Positions 17,037 to 23,558 of a DNA stretch of 23,558 nucleotides are shown piece by piece (within the stretch, counting starts at the first letter, position 1; each line of letters begins with the position of its first letter). Made by a program: the position numbers and the translations under genes. The notes beneath the pieces are model-generated. The model searched no databases and was not told where the DNA came from. It saw nothing but the letters and a program-made list of their open reading frames with translations. The stretch is from an uncultured Clostridia bacterium (lineage in GTDB: Bacteria; Bacillota; Clostridia; Christensenellales; DTU072), in assembly GCA_934296355.1 (NCBI GenBank), contig CAKRAY010000007.1:1-23558 (forward strand), in the 5' to 3' direction.

Positions 17037-17065
17037 TTGACAAAACCCGGCGCAAGACTTACACT
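17037..17065 (+). promoter_or_regulatory. Promoter of the HAD phosphatase gene
   Basis: A perfect TTGACA (17037-17042), 17 nt, then TACACT (17060-17065). The expected transcription start, about 17071-17073, is only a few bases before the ATG at 17075, so the mRNA would have almost no leader. Confidence 0.6.
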
Positions 17066-17074
17066 CATAACGTT

Positions 17075-17722
17075 ATGAAAAAACTCTATATTTTCGATTT
17101 GGACGGCACCCTTCTCGATACGCTCGAAGATTTATATCTATCCGTTAATCGCGCCCTTAGAGAATACGGCTTGCCCGAAAGGAGCAAAGATGAAGTACAC
17201 GATTTCATCGGCGACGGTATCCGTATGCTTATAAATCGTAGCGTTCCGCGAGAAACCGACGAAAAAACCGTCGAAAAAGTTTTCTCGTTTTTTAAGGAAT
17301 ACTACGAAAAACACTGCGAAGACAACACTCGCCCGTACGACGGAATTATCGAAGTTTTGCAAAAAATACGCGCGCGCGGCGCGGCTACCGCCGTCGTATC
17401 GAACAAAGCGGATTTTGCCGTAAAAAAACTCGTTTCACGATACTTCCCGAACCTTTTCGACGTGATTATAGGACAAAGCGACAACGTGAGGCGGAAGCCC
17501 TATCCCGACTCGGTAAACGCCGTGCTTGCCGCGCTCGGCGTAGATAAAAAAGACGCGTTCTTTATAGGCGACAGCGAAGTGGACGTTCAAACCGCCTTTA
17601 ACGCCGCCGTCGATTGCATAGCCGTCACTTGGGGTTATCGCTCCGTAACTACGCTCAAAAATTACGGCGCAACCCGCTTCGCGCACGCGCCCCGAGACTT
17701 GCTCCCCCGCGGAAGCGTGTGA
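17075..17722 (+). CDS. HAD-superfamily phosphatase, Gph/PpaX-like
   Basis: This 215-residue protein has all four HAD motifs: nucleophile motif DLDGT (D8, D10), S109 in VVSNK, K141 in RRKPYPDS, and the metal-binding GDSEVD (165-170). The alpha-helical cap inserted after motif I is of the type seen in phosphoglycolate phosphatase and pyrophosphatase PpaX; the exact substrate cannot be read from sequence. The ATG at 17075 gives the standard family N-terminus (MKKLYIFDLDGT). No ribosome binding site is present, and the promoter ends only 9 nt upstream, so translation is probably leaderless. The upstream in-frame ATG at 17012 lies inside the terminator and is rejected. The last codons and the TGA stop are contributed by the first copy of the 66-bp tandem repeat, so the natural C-terminus has probably been altered. 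Confidence 0.9.
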   Translation: MKKLYIFDLDGTLLDTLEDLYLSVNRALREYGLPERSKDEVHDFIGDGIRMLINRSVPRETDEKTVEKVFSFFKEYYEKHCEDNTRPYDGIIEVLQKIRARGAATAVVSNKADFAVKKLVSRYFPNLFDVIIGQSDNVRRKPYPDSVNAVLAALGVDKKDAFFIGDSEVDVQTAFNAAVDCIAVTWGYRSVTTLKNYGATRFAHAPRDLLPRGSV

Positions 17723-17982
17723 CGCTTCATCCAATCTTCGCGAATAAACTTTATACGTTGATAGACATACACGCGCGAAAGCGTGTGACGCTTCATCCAA
17801 TCTTCGCGAATAAACTTTATACGTTGATAGACATATACGCGCGGAAGCGTGTGACGCTTCATCCAATCTTCACGAATAAACTTTATACGTTGATAGACAT
17901 ATACGCGCGGAAGCGTGTGACGCTTCATCCAATCTTCGCGAATAAACTTTATACGTTGATAGACATATACGCGCGGAAGCGT
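17711..17982. repeat. 66-bp tandem repeat, four copies plus partial fifth
   Basis: Four copies start at 17711, 17777, 17843 and 17909, and the first 8 bases of a fifth at 17975. The copies differ at only three positions seen by eye (17770, 17778, 17872), which points to recent expansion. Each unit begins with a perfect hairpin GAAGCGT-GTG-ACGCTTC. There are no variable spacers, so this is not a CRISPR array. Because 66 is a multiple of three, both strands show long open frames with 22-residue repeats, but none has a ribosome binding site. The array overlaps the last 12 nt of the HAD phosphatase gene. Confidence 0.95.
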
Positions 17983-18076
17983 ATTCGACGAAATCTCTTT
18001 GTAAAGTAGGCATAGCAATATACTTTTTGCTAAAAACGATACCTACGCGAGGTCACTCAAACTCGAATACTGCTTC
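17976..18076. other. Nested inverted repeat following the tandem array
   Basis: Three concentric stems are visible: GAAGC-GTATTCGA (17976-17988) with TCGAATAC-t-GCTTC (18063-18076, one bulge), GTAGG (18006-18010) with CCTAC (18042-18046), and AGCAA (18014-18018) with TTGCT (18027-18031). The outer stem uses the GAAGC of the truncated fifth repeat. It could fold as RNA on either strand or mark the end of a former mobile repeat element. Confidence 0.5.
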
Positions 18077-18106
18077 TTTGGTTTCGCGTACCGCCTTACT
18101 CGTCAG

Positions 18107-18127
18107 AATTGCCTTCGGCAATTTTGC
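18107..18127 (+). terminator. Possible terminator downstream of the HAD phosphatase unit
   Basis: A 7-bp perfect stem AATTGCC/GGCAATT with a 3-nt loop is followed by TTTGCG. The U-tract is short, so this may be only a partial terminator. Confidence 0.4.
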
Positions 18128-18157
18128 GCACTTTCGTTCTTCGTCTCTGTTGCTTAA

Positions 18158-18200
18158 CCAAAAAAAAATACACCTAAAACATTAGGTGTATTTTTTTTGG
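18158..18200. terminator. Bidirectional terminator between convergent units
   Basis: TACACCTAA and TTAGGTGTA form a perfect stem around an AACA loop, flanked by a run of A on the left and T on the right, so it works as an intrinsic terminator on both strands. It lies directly after the CCA end of the minus-strand tRNA and also closes the plus-strand phosphatase/repeat unit. Confidence 0.9.
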
Positions 18201-18273
18201 TAGGCAGTAGGAGACTCGAACTCTTGACTTCTTCCATGTGACGGAAGCACTCTACCAACTGAGTTAACTGCCC
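18198..18273 (-). tRNA. tRNA-Val (anticodon CAC)
   Basis: A 76-nt cloverleaf with encoded CCA. The acceptor stem is GGGCAGT/ACTGCCT (first pair G-U), the D stem ACTC/GAGT, the anticodon stem CTTCC/GGAAG with loop GTCACAT, giving CAC after the invariant U33. The variable loop has five bases. The T stem AAGAG/CTCCT has one A-C mismatch (positions 50-64) around a normal TTCGAGT loop. It reads GUG codons. It has its own promoter and a terminator immediately after the CCA. Confidence 0.93.
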
Positions 18274-18284
18274 TTAGCGTTAAT

Positions 18285-18313
18285 ATTATACCGCAAAAAA
18301 TGTTTTTTGTGAA
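18285..18313 (-). promoter_or_regulatory. Promoter of tRNA-Val
   Basis: On the minus strand TTCACA (18313-18308), 17 nt, then a perfect TATAAT (18290-18285), with the tRNA beginning 12 nt further on. It lies in the gap after the oxidoreductase stop at 18343. Confidence 0.8.
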
Positions 18314-18342
18314 CACTTTTTTTGCGTTTTACGCATAATTTT

Positions 18343-19680
18343 TTATTTGGCGGTGGCTTTGTCCGTTTTCTTTATCGTTTCTTCGTATTTTATACGCCAT
18401 TTTTCCGACTTTTTGCCGTATTTATGCGGAATTCTACCCGCAACTCTCATCGCGCGTATCGCCTTAGGTAAGAACGCCAACGCCTTGAAAACGAGTTTCG
18501 GATTCCTGACTATTATCTCCGCGCACATTTTTATAACGCGCCCGACGGTCGGTTTCGGCGTTATTCCGTCTAACGCGATTAACGCGGTGTCCTCGTCCTT
18601 GATCACGCCGCACGCGAAAACTTTGTTCACAAGTTTTTCGTCCAAACCCAGCGCAAAACGTTTCCACATATCGACGAATACGAAATCTTTGCCTATTTCT
18701 TTGAAAAACTTCCTTTGATATTGCCACATATTTTTTGCGGTAAAATCGAATATACCGTTATTTATAACGGTATCGGCAAACATTTTGCCCGCTTTGATTG
18801 CCGATTCTATCCCGTTACCCATAAGCGGCATACTCATAAACGCGCTGTCGCCTATAAGCGCGTACCCGTCCGCAACAAACGCCGCTATCGGGCATCTCAC
18901 GCCTATATCTACTTTGTACTCCTTAATCGGCTCTTCGCTCGGTAAAATCGCAAAGTTTTTTCTTAAATCTTCCAATGCTAATCTTATCTCTTCGTCGCTT
19001 AATTCCCCTATTCTGCCGATAAGTACGTCTACGATGCCGTCGTTTAACGCGTTACACCAGCTTATTCCCTTACCGCCTAAGTGCTTAACGATGAGATTAC
19101 ATTCCGGAACCGGCTTTTCGACGTTTTCGCGCGCGTTAAAAAACGCTCGGTACCCTTTCATAACGCCCTCTTTCTCACAATCGCCGCTTATTCCGAAACG
19201 CGCGGGTATTTGCTTCCTAAACGGCGAGTTTTGTCCGCTCGCATCGATTACCAAATCGAATTTCTCTTCGTTGCCGCAAAACCGCACGCCCACTACCCTT
19301 TCTTCTTCGATAATCAACGATTCGACGGGCGCGCCGTATAAAATATTACACCCCGCTTCCTCCGCAAGATTGCCGAAATATTCCGCAAGCGCTCTTCTAT
19401 GTACCGATATCTCGCAAAACGGCTTCGACGGAACCAACTTCAAACTGTTCTTTTCGTCGGGCGATATAAACCGCCAAACGCCCTTATTTTCGTACGCGTA
19501 ACGCGGCAATCTCGGCAGTCCCGCTTCCGTAAACACGCTCGCCGTTATATCGTCGTACCAGTCGTACCCGACTTGCCCCTTTTCGTTCCTCTCGAAAATC
19601 GTCACGTCGTGTCCGCGCTCCGCCAGTTTTATCCCGGCAACCATGCCGCCTTGTCCCATTCCGACTACCGCTACTCGCAT
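18343..19680 (-). CDS. FAD-dependent oxidoreductase, geranylgeranyl-reductase type
   Basis: This 445-residue flavoprotein opens with the dinucleotide-binding motif VVGMGQGGMVAG (5-16) followed by an acidic residue at the end of the second strand (FER, 29-31). DASGQ (146-150) and the second FAD motif YALIGDSAFMSMPLMGNGIE (273-292) are typical of the geranylgeranyl reductase/FixC-like group, enzymes that hydroxylate or reduce lipids, quinones or polyprenyl chains. The substrate cannot be predicted. The C-terminus is basic and helical and may associate with membrane. An AGGAG site precedes the ATG. It follows the OLD-like gene by 41 nt and is probably co-transcribed with it. Confidence 0.85.
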   Translation of the reverse strand: MRVAVVGMGQGGMVAGIKLAERGHDVTIFERNEKGQVGYDWYDDITASVFTEAGLPRLPRYAYENKGVWRFISPDEKNSLKLVPSKPFCEISVHRRALAEYFGNLAEEAGCNILYGAPVESLIIEEERVVGVRFCGNEEKFDLVIDASGQNSPFRKQIPARFGISGDCEKEGVMKGYRAFFNARENVEKPVPECNLIVKHLGGKGISWCNALNDGIVDVLIGRIGELSDEEIRLALEDLRKNFAILPSEEPIKEYKVDIGVRCPIAAFVADGYALIGDSAFMSMPLMGNGIESAIKAGKMFADTVINNGIFDFTAKNMWQYQRKFFKEIGKDFVFVDMWKRFALGLDEKLVNKVFACGVIKDEDTALIALDGITPKPTVGRVIKMCAEIIVRNPKLVFKALAFLPKAIRAMRVAGRIPHKYGKKSEKWRIKYEETIKKTDKATAK

Positions 19681-19721
19681 TTTCTTGTTCTCCTAAATTG
19701 TTTGTTTTTCGTGTTTTTCTC

Positions 19722-21296
19722 TCATTTCTTGCGATTTTTCGACGTTTTCGGTAAGAATCCCAAGTTTATAAACAACGCTCTGAAATTGTCCGCCGTTTCT
19801 TGGGAAAGTCCGAATTCTTTTATCGTCGTAGGGAAGCAAAAACCGACTTTCGTTTTGCCGCCGCTTACTCTTTCGAAATGTCTTTTCCTGTCCTCTTCGG
19901 AAAAAAGTCCCTCTATATCGCGCCTATCGCAACCCGTTCCCGCAAAGGCGAGCCGTAACTTTTTAGGCGAAATCTCGGTAATGGGAACCGTTTCTCCGTC
20001 GTTTGAATAAACCCGCAAAGCCGTAACCGTCCGACGGGAATCGTCGTCGAGCAGTACCGCAAGGGGAATTTTGTTCCTTAAATAAAAATCGATTATTCTC
20101 GCCACGTTGCCGTAACCGCTGAGTATGTTTATTTGATATAAATCGGGGTCCATGCCGAAATAACGCATAACGCTCTCTATGCACGTTTTATCTCTGCGCC
20201 CTTCGACAAGCACCGCTTTTTTATTCAATCCGAGCAAAATATCGTTAAAAGACGCGAGCCCTATCTCGTTATAAATATCTTTTAAGCCCGTTCTTTCTAC
20301 TCGTTTCAAAACCGTGCCGCTATCGCCCGGAAACGTGACCTCCACTATCTCGTTACTCTCCGACGCGCTTATCATATACGGACTATGCGTGCTTATTACC
20401 ACGATTATACCGCTACGCGCGAGATTTTCCAACTCTTCGAGCGTTTCTTTTTGCGCTTGCGGATGTAAAAACGCGCCCGGCTCGTCGATAAGAAGCACGT
20501 CGCCTTTTCTTAAACTCGTCCTCACGAAAAGATAATTAAAATACCAACGCCTACCTAAACTCGTTTCTTCAAAAGGCGTTCTAAAACCGTTCTTTTCTAT
20601 AAAATACAAGCAAAATTCGCCGTTTTCGTAACAAACTTCCAGTCTATCGACCATGCCTCGTTCGAACTTCGGAATCTTAGAGTTTAAGTATTCTCCGAAA
20701 AATTCGCATAATTCTTGCTTGTCGCTCGCTTTCACTTTCGCTTCGAGCGCTTCTCTTCCGTCTATTTTTTCGTTACCGAAATATCCGCTTGCGATAGCAT
20801 ATGCAAAAAATGCGTCTTCGATCGGGTTTTTACTGTACGAATACACGTCGCGGAGTTTCATTCTCTCTCCGCCGAAAAAAAGTCCGTTCTCGTTGTTGAG
20901 AAGATAACACTTTTTATAAAACGCCCTCTCCGTATACTCGCAAAACGCGCGAAAAACTTTTTCGTCTAAGTAAAGTTCCTCTACTAAATCTTTGTCGCCT
21001 CCGACGACCTTGAATAAATCGGGCGCGACTTTTACCGTCACGGCGGTTTGCTTCCCTTTGCCGCGCCGCCCCGAAAAGTCTATCATATCTTCGTTATCGA
21101 GCAATAACGTTATTTCCGCTTCCGCGGAGTACTTGTGCGGCAAATTGCTTTCGAACGCAAGTTTAATTCCTTCGAGAACGTTGGACTTGCCGCCGCCGTT
21201 CTTACCGAGCAACGTGATAAACCCCGTGCTTAAATCCAGCGTTTGCGGAGTCATTATGGACTTATAACCGTTAATCGTGACCGATTTTAATATCAT
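19722..21296 (-). CDS. OLD-family ATPase with TOPRIM domain
   Basis: This 524-residue protein has an SMC/ABC-like ATPase: Walker A GKNGGGKSN (31-39), a degenerate signature SLGRRW (246-251), Walker B VLLIDEP (267-273) and the H-loop STHSPYMI (302-309). A TOPRIM segment follows, with VEGRRDK (364-370) supplying the glutamate and LLDDDS (415-420) the acidic cluster. This matches the overcoming-lysogenization-defect (OLD) nuclease plan, in which ATPase and TOPRIM nuclease are in one chain. The GajA protein of Gabija is a relative, but the UvrD-like GajB partner is absent, so this is a stand-alone OLD protein. Such proteins are often linked to phage defence or DNA repair. An AAGGAA site lies about 8 nt before the ATG. 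Confidence 0.88.
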   Translation of the reverse strand: MILKSVTINGYKSIMTPQTLDLSTGFITLLGKNGGGKSNVLEGIKLAFESNLPHKYSAEAEITLLLDNEDMIDFSGRRGKGKQTAVTVKVAPDLFKVVGGDKDLVEELYLDEKVFRAFCEYTERAFYKKCYLLNNENGLFFGGERMKLRDVYSYSKNPIEDAFFAYAIASGYFGNEKIDGREALEAKVKASDKQELCEFFGEYLNSKIPKFERGMVDRLEVCYENGEFCLYFIEKNGFRTPFEETSLGRRWYFNYLFVRTSLRKGDVLLIDEPGAFLHPQAQKETLEELENLARSGIIVVISTHSPYMISASESNEIVEVTFPGDSGTVLKRVERTGLKDIYNEIGLASFNDILLGLNKKAVLVEGRRDKTCIESVMRYFGMDPDLYQINILSGYGNVARIIDFYLRNKIPLAVLLDDDSRRTVTALRVYSNDGETVPITEISPKKLRLAFAGTGCDRRDIEGLFSEEDRKRHFERVSGGKTKVGFCFPTTIKEFGLSQETADNFRALFINLGFLPKTSKNRKK

Positions 21297-21381
21297 TTTG
21301 CCATTTCCTTGCTTGCTTTGCGCCGCGCGGCGTTATTTTTTCCCTTCGTAAAACATATGTTTCACGTTAAACACTTTTACT

Positions 21382-22311
21382 TTATCTCTTCTTTTCCTTG
21401 GCGCGTTTATCGTTAATGATTTTCATTTCGACGGGCGTAATGAGCGTTACGCCGTTTTCCTTCGCCCAATCGACGCAGCCTTGTAAAACGAGTTTTAAGA
21501 ACACTCTCGGCACTTTAACCAACGTTTGGCACGCTTCTTTGGTGAATTTGACCTTATCGTCGGCGCGATTTGCGGCGTACATTACCGATTCTATATCGGC
21601 TTCTTTGCCGGCGGGAATTTGCACGGCGATCGGCTTGCGGAACTTGCTATACCAGAAATTCGTGCTGTCGCGATAGCCGTAATCGACGGGTACGTCGGGA
21701 AAACCGGACGATTTTACGCCGTTGATTATCGTGTTTCTATATTTGGACTTCATTAAGATTTTATCGATTTTCAATATGAAGTGGCAACCGAACTTGCTCG
21801 TAATACCGTTGAAATTTCTATACGGCGGGTCTATCCCGTCGAGAATACCCGTTCTCACGCGGTCTTCGTAGGCGTTCTCCAACGAATCGTCCCAAGTACA
21901 TTCGAACACTTGGAACGCCTTGCTTATAACTTGCGGGCGCGCGCCGTCCTCCGTACTTGCTTGACCGTCCTCTAATTCGAACTTGCACTTAGCCATTTTT
22001 TCTTTACTCGTTTCGCCGGGGAAACCCAGCCTAACGGTTTCTTTGAAGTCGGCGAGGTCGTCTTCCAAAAAGTTGAGCGCGCATTTGCCCGTTCTTAAAA
22101 TGTTTTGCGCGGTATTGGAACTGTTGCGACATTCGAGCAACATAGCGTAGTAACTTTTGCCCGCTATATAATAGGGAAAGCAAAGACTGTACGCGCCGAT
22201 AGTAGTCGTTCCGTCTTCGGCAAGCGTGCCGATAAGCACGGTCGGCATGGGAAAGAAACTTGAAGTCTGATAAAAGTTGTCTACAATTCTTAAATCTTCG
22301 AAAGAACTCAT
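21382..22311 (-). CDS. Flavin-reductase-like protein with C-terminal PCP_red-like domain
   Basis: With the ATG at 22311 the protein has 309 residues. The N-terminal ~200 residues resemble the FMN-binding split-barrel flavin reductase family: PMPTVLIGTLAEDGTTTIG near the start, then a cysteine-containing core with SSNTAQNILRTGKCALNFL. These proteins bind FMN and pass electrons from NAD(P)H or other donors. Residues about 254-303 form a helical extension with the pattern F-T-x-E-A ... K-V-P ... A-x-E-x-G-V-x-x-I-T that resembles the PCP_red domain at the end of light-independent protochlorophyllide reductase subunit B. An AAAGGAG site precedes this ATG. A longer in-frame form from a GTG at 22392 is possible but would add an arginine/cysteine-rich tail without family features. 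Confidence 0.83.
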   Translation of the reverse strand: MSSFEDLRIVDNFYQTSSFFPMPTVLIGTLAEDGTTTIGAYSLCFPYYIAGKSYYAMLLECRNSSNTAQNILRTGKCALNFLEDDLADFKETVRLGFPGETSKEKMAKCKFELEDGQASTEDGARPQVISKAFQVFECTWDDSLENAYEDRVRTGILDGIDPPYRNFNGITSKFGCHFILKIDKILMKSKYRNTIINGVKSSGFPDVPVDYGYRDSTNFWYSKFRKPIAVQIPAGKEADIESVMYAANRADDKVKFTKEACQTLVKVPRVFLKLVLQGCVDWAKENGVTLITPVEMKIINDKRAKEKKR

Positions 22312-22358
22312 TTTTTTATCTCCTTTATTATTTGGAGCGGCACAAGTGCGTTGATTTC

Positions 22359-22385
22359 TTACGAAACCCGAGCGGCAACGTGCAT
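22359..22385 (-). promoter_or_regulatory. Possible 8-codon upstream ORF before the flavin reductase gene
   Basis: An ATG at 22385 follows AAAGGAG by 6 nt and encodes MHVAARVS before TAA. It lies in the 85-nt gap between the kinase-like and flavin-reductase genes, in a different frame from the reductase. The main start has its own AAAGGAG downstream. The strong site so close to a short reading frame suggests a leader peptide or a leftover start. Confidence 0.35.
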
Positions 22386-22396
22386 GGGACACTCCT

Positions 22397-23332
22397 TTAT
22401 TGTCTAATTACAAACTCGTTAAGTAACGAATCAGGCGGTATTATTTCGGGCGGCAAAACGTCAAAAAGTCGATAATCTTCGAACATATTGGCGGGAATTT
22501 CGCTAAAAACGTCTTTCAGTTTCGGCAATATCAAATCGCGATAAACCAGCGGTTCGTAGTCGTGCGCGGTGTCTATCACGAAATCGGCGTCGGATATATA
22601 TGGCTTAATGTATAAGTCCTCGCCTTTAAGCACGTCTCGCCACATTGCGATAGATTTAGCCGGCGAAGTGCCGCGAGTAAGGCAATCTCTGAGTATTCGC
22701 CTCGTGAGCCGCAACTCTTGCGCGGTCAGAACTCTGTCCTTGCAAACGAAGTTAGTGAACACGCAAACGTATAGTTTCAACGCGTCCGCAAGCCTTTCGT
22801 CCGCGGTCAGTATCGGATTGAGCGCGTGTATGCCTTCTACTATTACCAAACCGTTTTTCGGCAATTTGACCTTTTTGCCGTATCGTTTGCTCGTACCCGT
22901 GCAAAACTCGTAAACGGGAAAAATCGCTTCTCCGTCCGCAAGCAGCGAGAACAAGCAATGCTTTAGCAATTCCATATCGGTCGCTTTTACGTTTTCGAAA
23001 TCGAACGTTCCGTCCGCGTTTCGCGGCGTTTTATCTCTGTCTACGAAAAAATCGTCGGTAGAAACGGTAACCGCTTCTATGCCGCGCGTTTTAAGTCCTT
23101 CGATAAAAATCTTGCTGGTGGTCGTTTTTCCGCTTGACGACGGACCCGACAAAAGTATTACTTTCGTTTTGCCGTTATCGGCGGCGACTTTGTCGGCCAC
23201 GGGAAGAATCTTGTTTAAGTAGGTCTTCTCACATTCCGCGACAAATCCGAGCGCGTCTTCTTTCGCTCTTCGGTTTATATATTCTATCTGTACTGTTCTC
23301 TTATTCATAATCTCTATTTCTTCGGCAAGCAT
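22397..23332 (-). CDS. Uridine kinase-like P-loop kinase
   Basis: This 311-residue protein has a P-loop GPSSSGKT (63-70), STDDFF (91-96) at the nucleoside-binding site, VEGIHALNP (165-173) at the Walker B position, and a lid region RRILRDCLTRG. These are hallmarks of the uridine/cytidine kinase (Udk) family, which phosphorylates uridine in pyrimidine salvage. It is longer than E. coli Udk at the N-terminus but lacks the TGS domain seen in long clostridial relatives, so the substrate may differ. The start is uncertain: the ATG at 23332 has an AAGGA site 12 nt upstream, while the ATG at 23308 has only a weak one. The gene stop overlaps the AAAGGAG in front of the short upstream ORF. Confidence 0.88.
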   Translation of the reverse strand: MLAEEIEIMNKRTVQIEYINRRAKEDALGFVAECEKTYLNKILPVADKVAADNGKTKVILLSGPSSSGKTTTSKIFIEGLKTRGIEAVTVSTDDFFVDRDKTPRNADGTFDFENVKATDMELLKHCLFSLLADGEAIFPVYEFCTGTSKRYGKKVKLPKNGLVIVEGIHALNPILTADERLADALKLYVCVFTNFVCKDRVLTAQELRLTRRILRDCLTRGTSPAKSIAMWRDVLKGEDLYIKPYISDADFVIDTAHDYEPLVYRDLILPKLKDVFSEIPANMFEDYRLFDVLPPEIIPPDSLLNEFVIRQ

Positions 23333-23381
23333 TTTTTAGTATATTCCTTATATACCAATATATTAAAAATGCCCCGGAAAT

Positions 23382-23410
23382 AGTTTACCCTATATGCGGG
23401 ATTGTGTCAA
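23382..23410 (-). promoter_or_regulatory. Promoter of the kinase/flavin reductase/OLD/oxidoreductase unit
   Basis: On the minus strand a perfect TTGACA (23410-23405), 17 nt, then TAAACT (23387-23382). The predicted start leaves a leader of about 43 nt to the ATG at 23332. Confidence 0.6.
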
Positions 23411-23420
23411 CATAGATATT

Positions 23421-23518
23421 CGGTACCAGTCGCAAGGGGGCATTACATTACAGTCAAAAGAGGTCGTTATCGCGACCTCTTTCTTTGTGTAATTCCATTT
23501 GTTTCCCCCTTGGTACCG
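23421..23518. repeat. 98-nt imperfect inverted repeat with bidirectional terminator core
   Basis: The outer arms CGGTACCA (23421-23428) and TGGTACCG (23511-23518) are exact inverted copies. Inside them AGGGGG (from 23435) pairs with CCCCCT (23505-23510), and ATTACA pairs with TGTAAT. The centre is a perfect 10-bp stem AAAGAGGTCG/CGACCTCTTT (23457-23466 and 23473-23482) followed on both strands by T-rich sequence. The core probably ends transcription entering from the right; the outer arms are not needed for that. Confidence 0.7.
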
Positions 23519-23528
23519 ACTAATAAGG

Positions 23529-23552
23529 AAGCCGTTACGTACCTTACGGCTT
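23529..23552. terminator. Hairpin at the window edge, possible terminator
   Basis: AAGCCGT (23529-23535) and ACGGCTT (23546-23552) are inverted copies around a 10-nt loop, followed on the plus strand by ATTATC. The context to the right is missing, so its role cannot be settled. Confidence 0.4.
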
Positions 23553-23558
23553 ATTATC

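Noticed and set aside
17012..17074. N-terminal extension of the HAD phosphatase
   Set aside because: The ATG lies inside the iorB terminator and before the promoter; HAD proteins normally begin just before the DxDGT motif.
17711..17982. CRISPR array
   Set aside because: The units are contiguous and identical throughout, with no variable spacers and no cas genes nearby.
17614..18018. Open frames of 118-131 codons with 22-residue repeats on both strands over the tandem array
   Set aside because: They arise because the repeat period of 66 is divisible by three; neither has a ribosome binding site, and the minus-strand one starts at TTG.
19722..21296. Gabija defence system
   Set aside because: The OLD-like protein resembles GajA, but there is no UvrD-like GajB gene on either side.

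Overview
The window looks like a chromosomal piece of an anaerobic Bacillota (Clostridia-like) genome. This is inferred from sigma-A type promoters (TTGACA-N17-TAnnnT), strong AGGAG-type ribosome binding sites, tightly packed operons, an Lgt-dependent lipoprotein pathway and ferredoxin-linked indolepyruvate oxidoreductase genes. No sequence search was possible, so a finer placement would be guesswork.

Left half (1-13459, all minus strand): one promoter at 13431-13459 precedes a ~227-nt leader and five tightly spaced genes. In transcription order they encode an Hsp70/actin-fold ATPase with a degenerate phosphate-2 loop (11311-13197), a SNF2-family helicase with a very cysteine-rich tail (8468-11272), an unrecognised zinc-finger protein (6744-8462), a 2064-residue membrane protein with five membrane spans and a huge MBG/YDG-repeat region (547-6741), and a zinc-ribbon plus Sel1-like protein cut by the window edge (1-544). 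Three of the four junctions are 2-5 nt long. I know no named system with this composition, so it is the best candidate here for an undescribed multi-gene system. Its function is unknown.

Middle (13694-18313): a plus-strand unit lgt-iorA-iorB ends at a clear intrinsic terminator. A HAD phosphatase (gph-like) follows, with a promoter so close to its ATG that the mRNA should be leaderless or nearly so. Its stop codon lies inside the first copy of a 66-bp tandem repeat (four near-identical copies), each copy carrying a 7-bp hairpin. A further nested inverted repeat (17976-18076) follows. A bidirectional terminator then separates this unit from a minus-strand tRNA-Val(CAC) that has its own promoter.

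Right part (18343-23558, minus strand): a uridine-kinase-like protein, a flavin-reductase-like protein with a C-terminal domain resembling PCP_red, an OLD-family ATPase/TOPRIM protein and a geranylgeranyl-reductase-type FAD oxidoreductase, probably read from one promoter at 23382-23410. Upstream of that promoter are a 98-nt imperfect inverted repeat with a bidirectional terminator core and another hairpin at the window edge.

Stretches of more than 300 bases without a gene: 13198-13757 (divergent promoter region; the part 13460-13690 is T-rich and shows nothing convincing) and 17723-18197 (repeats, hairpins and terminators).
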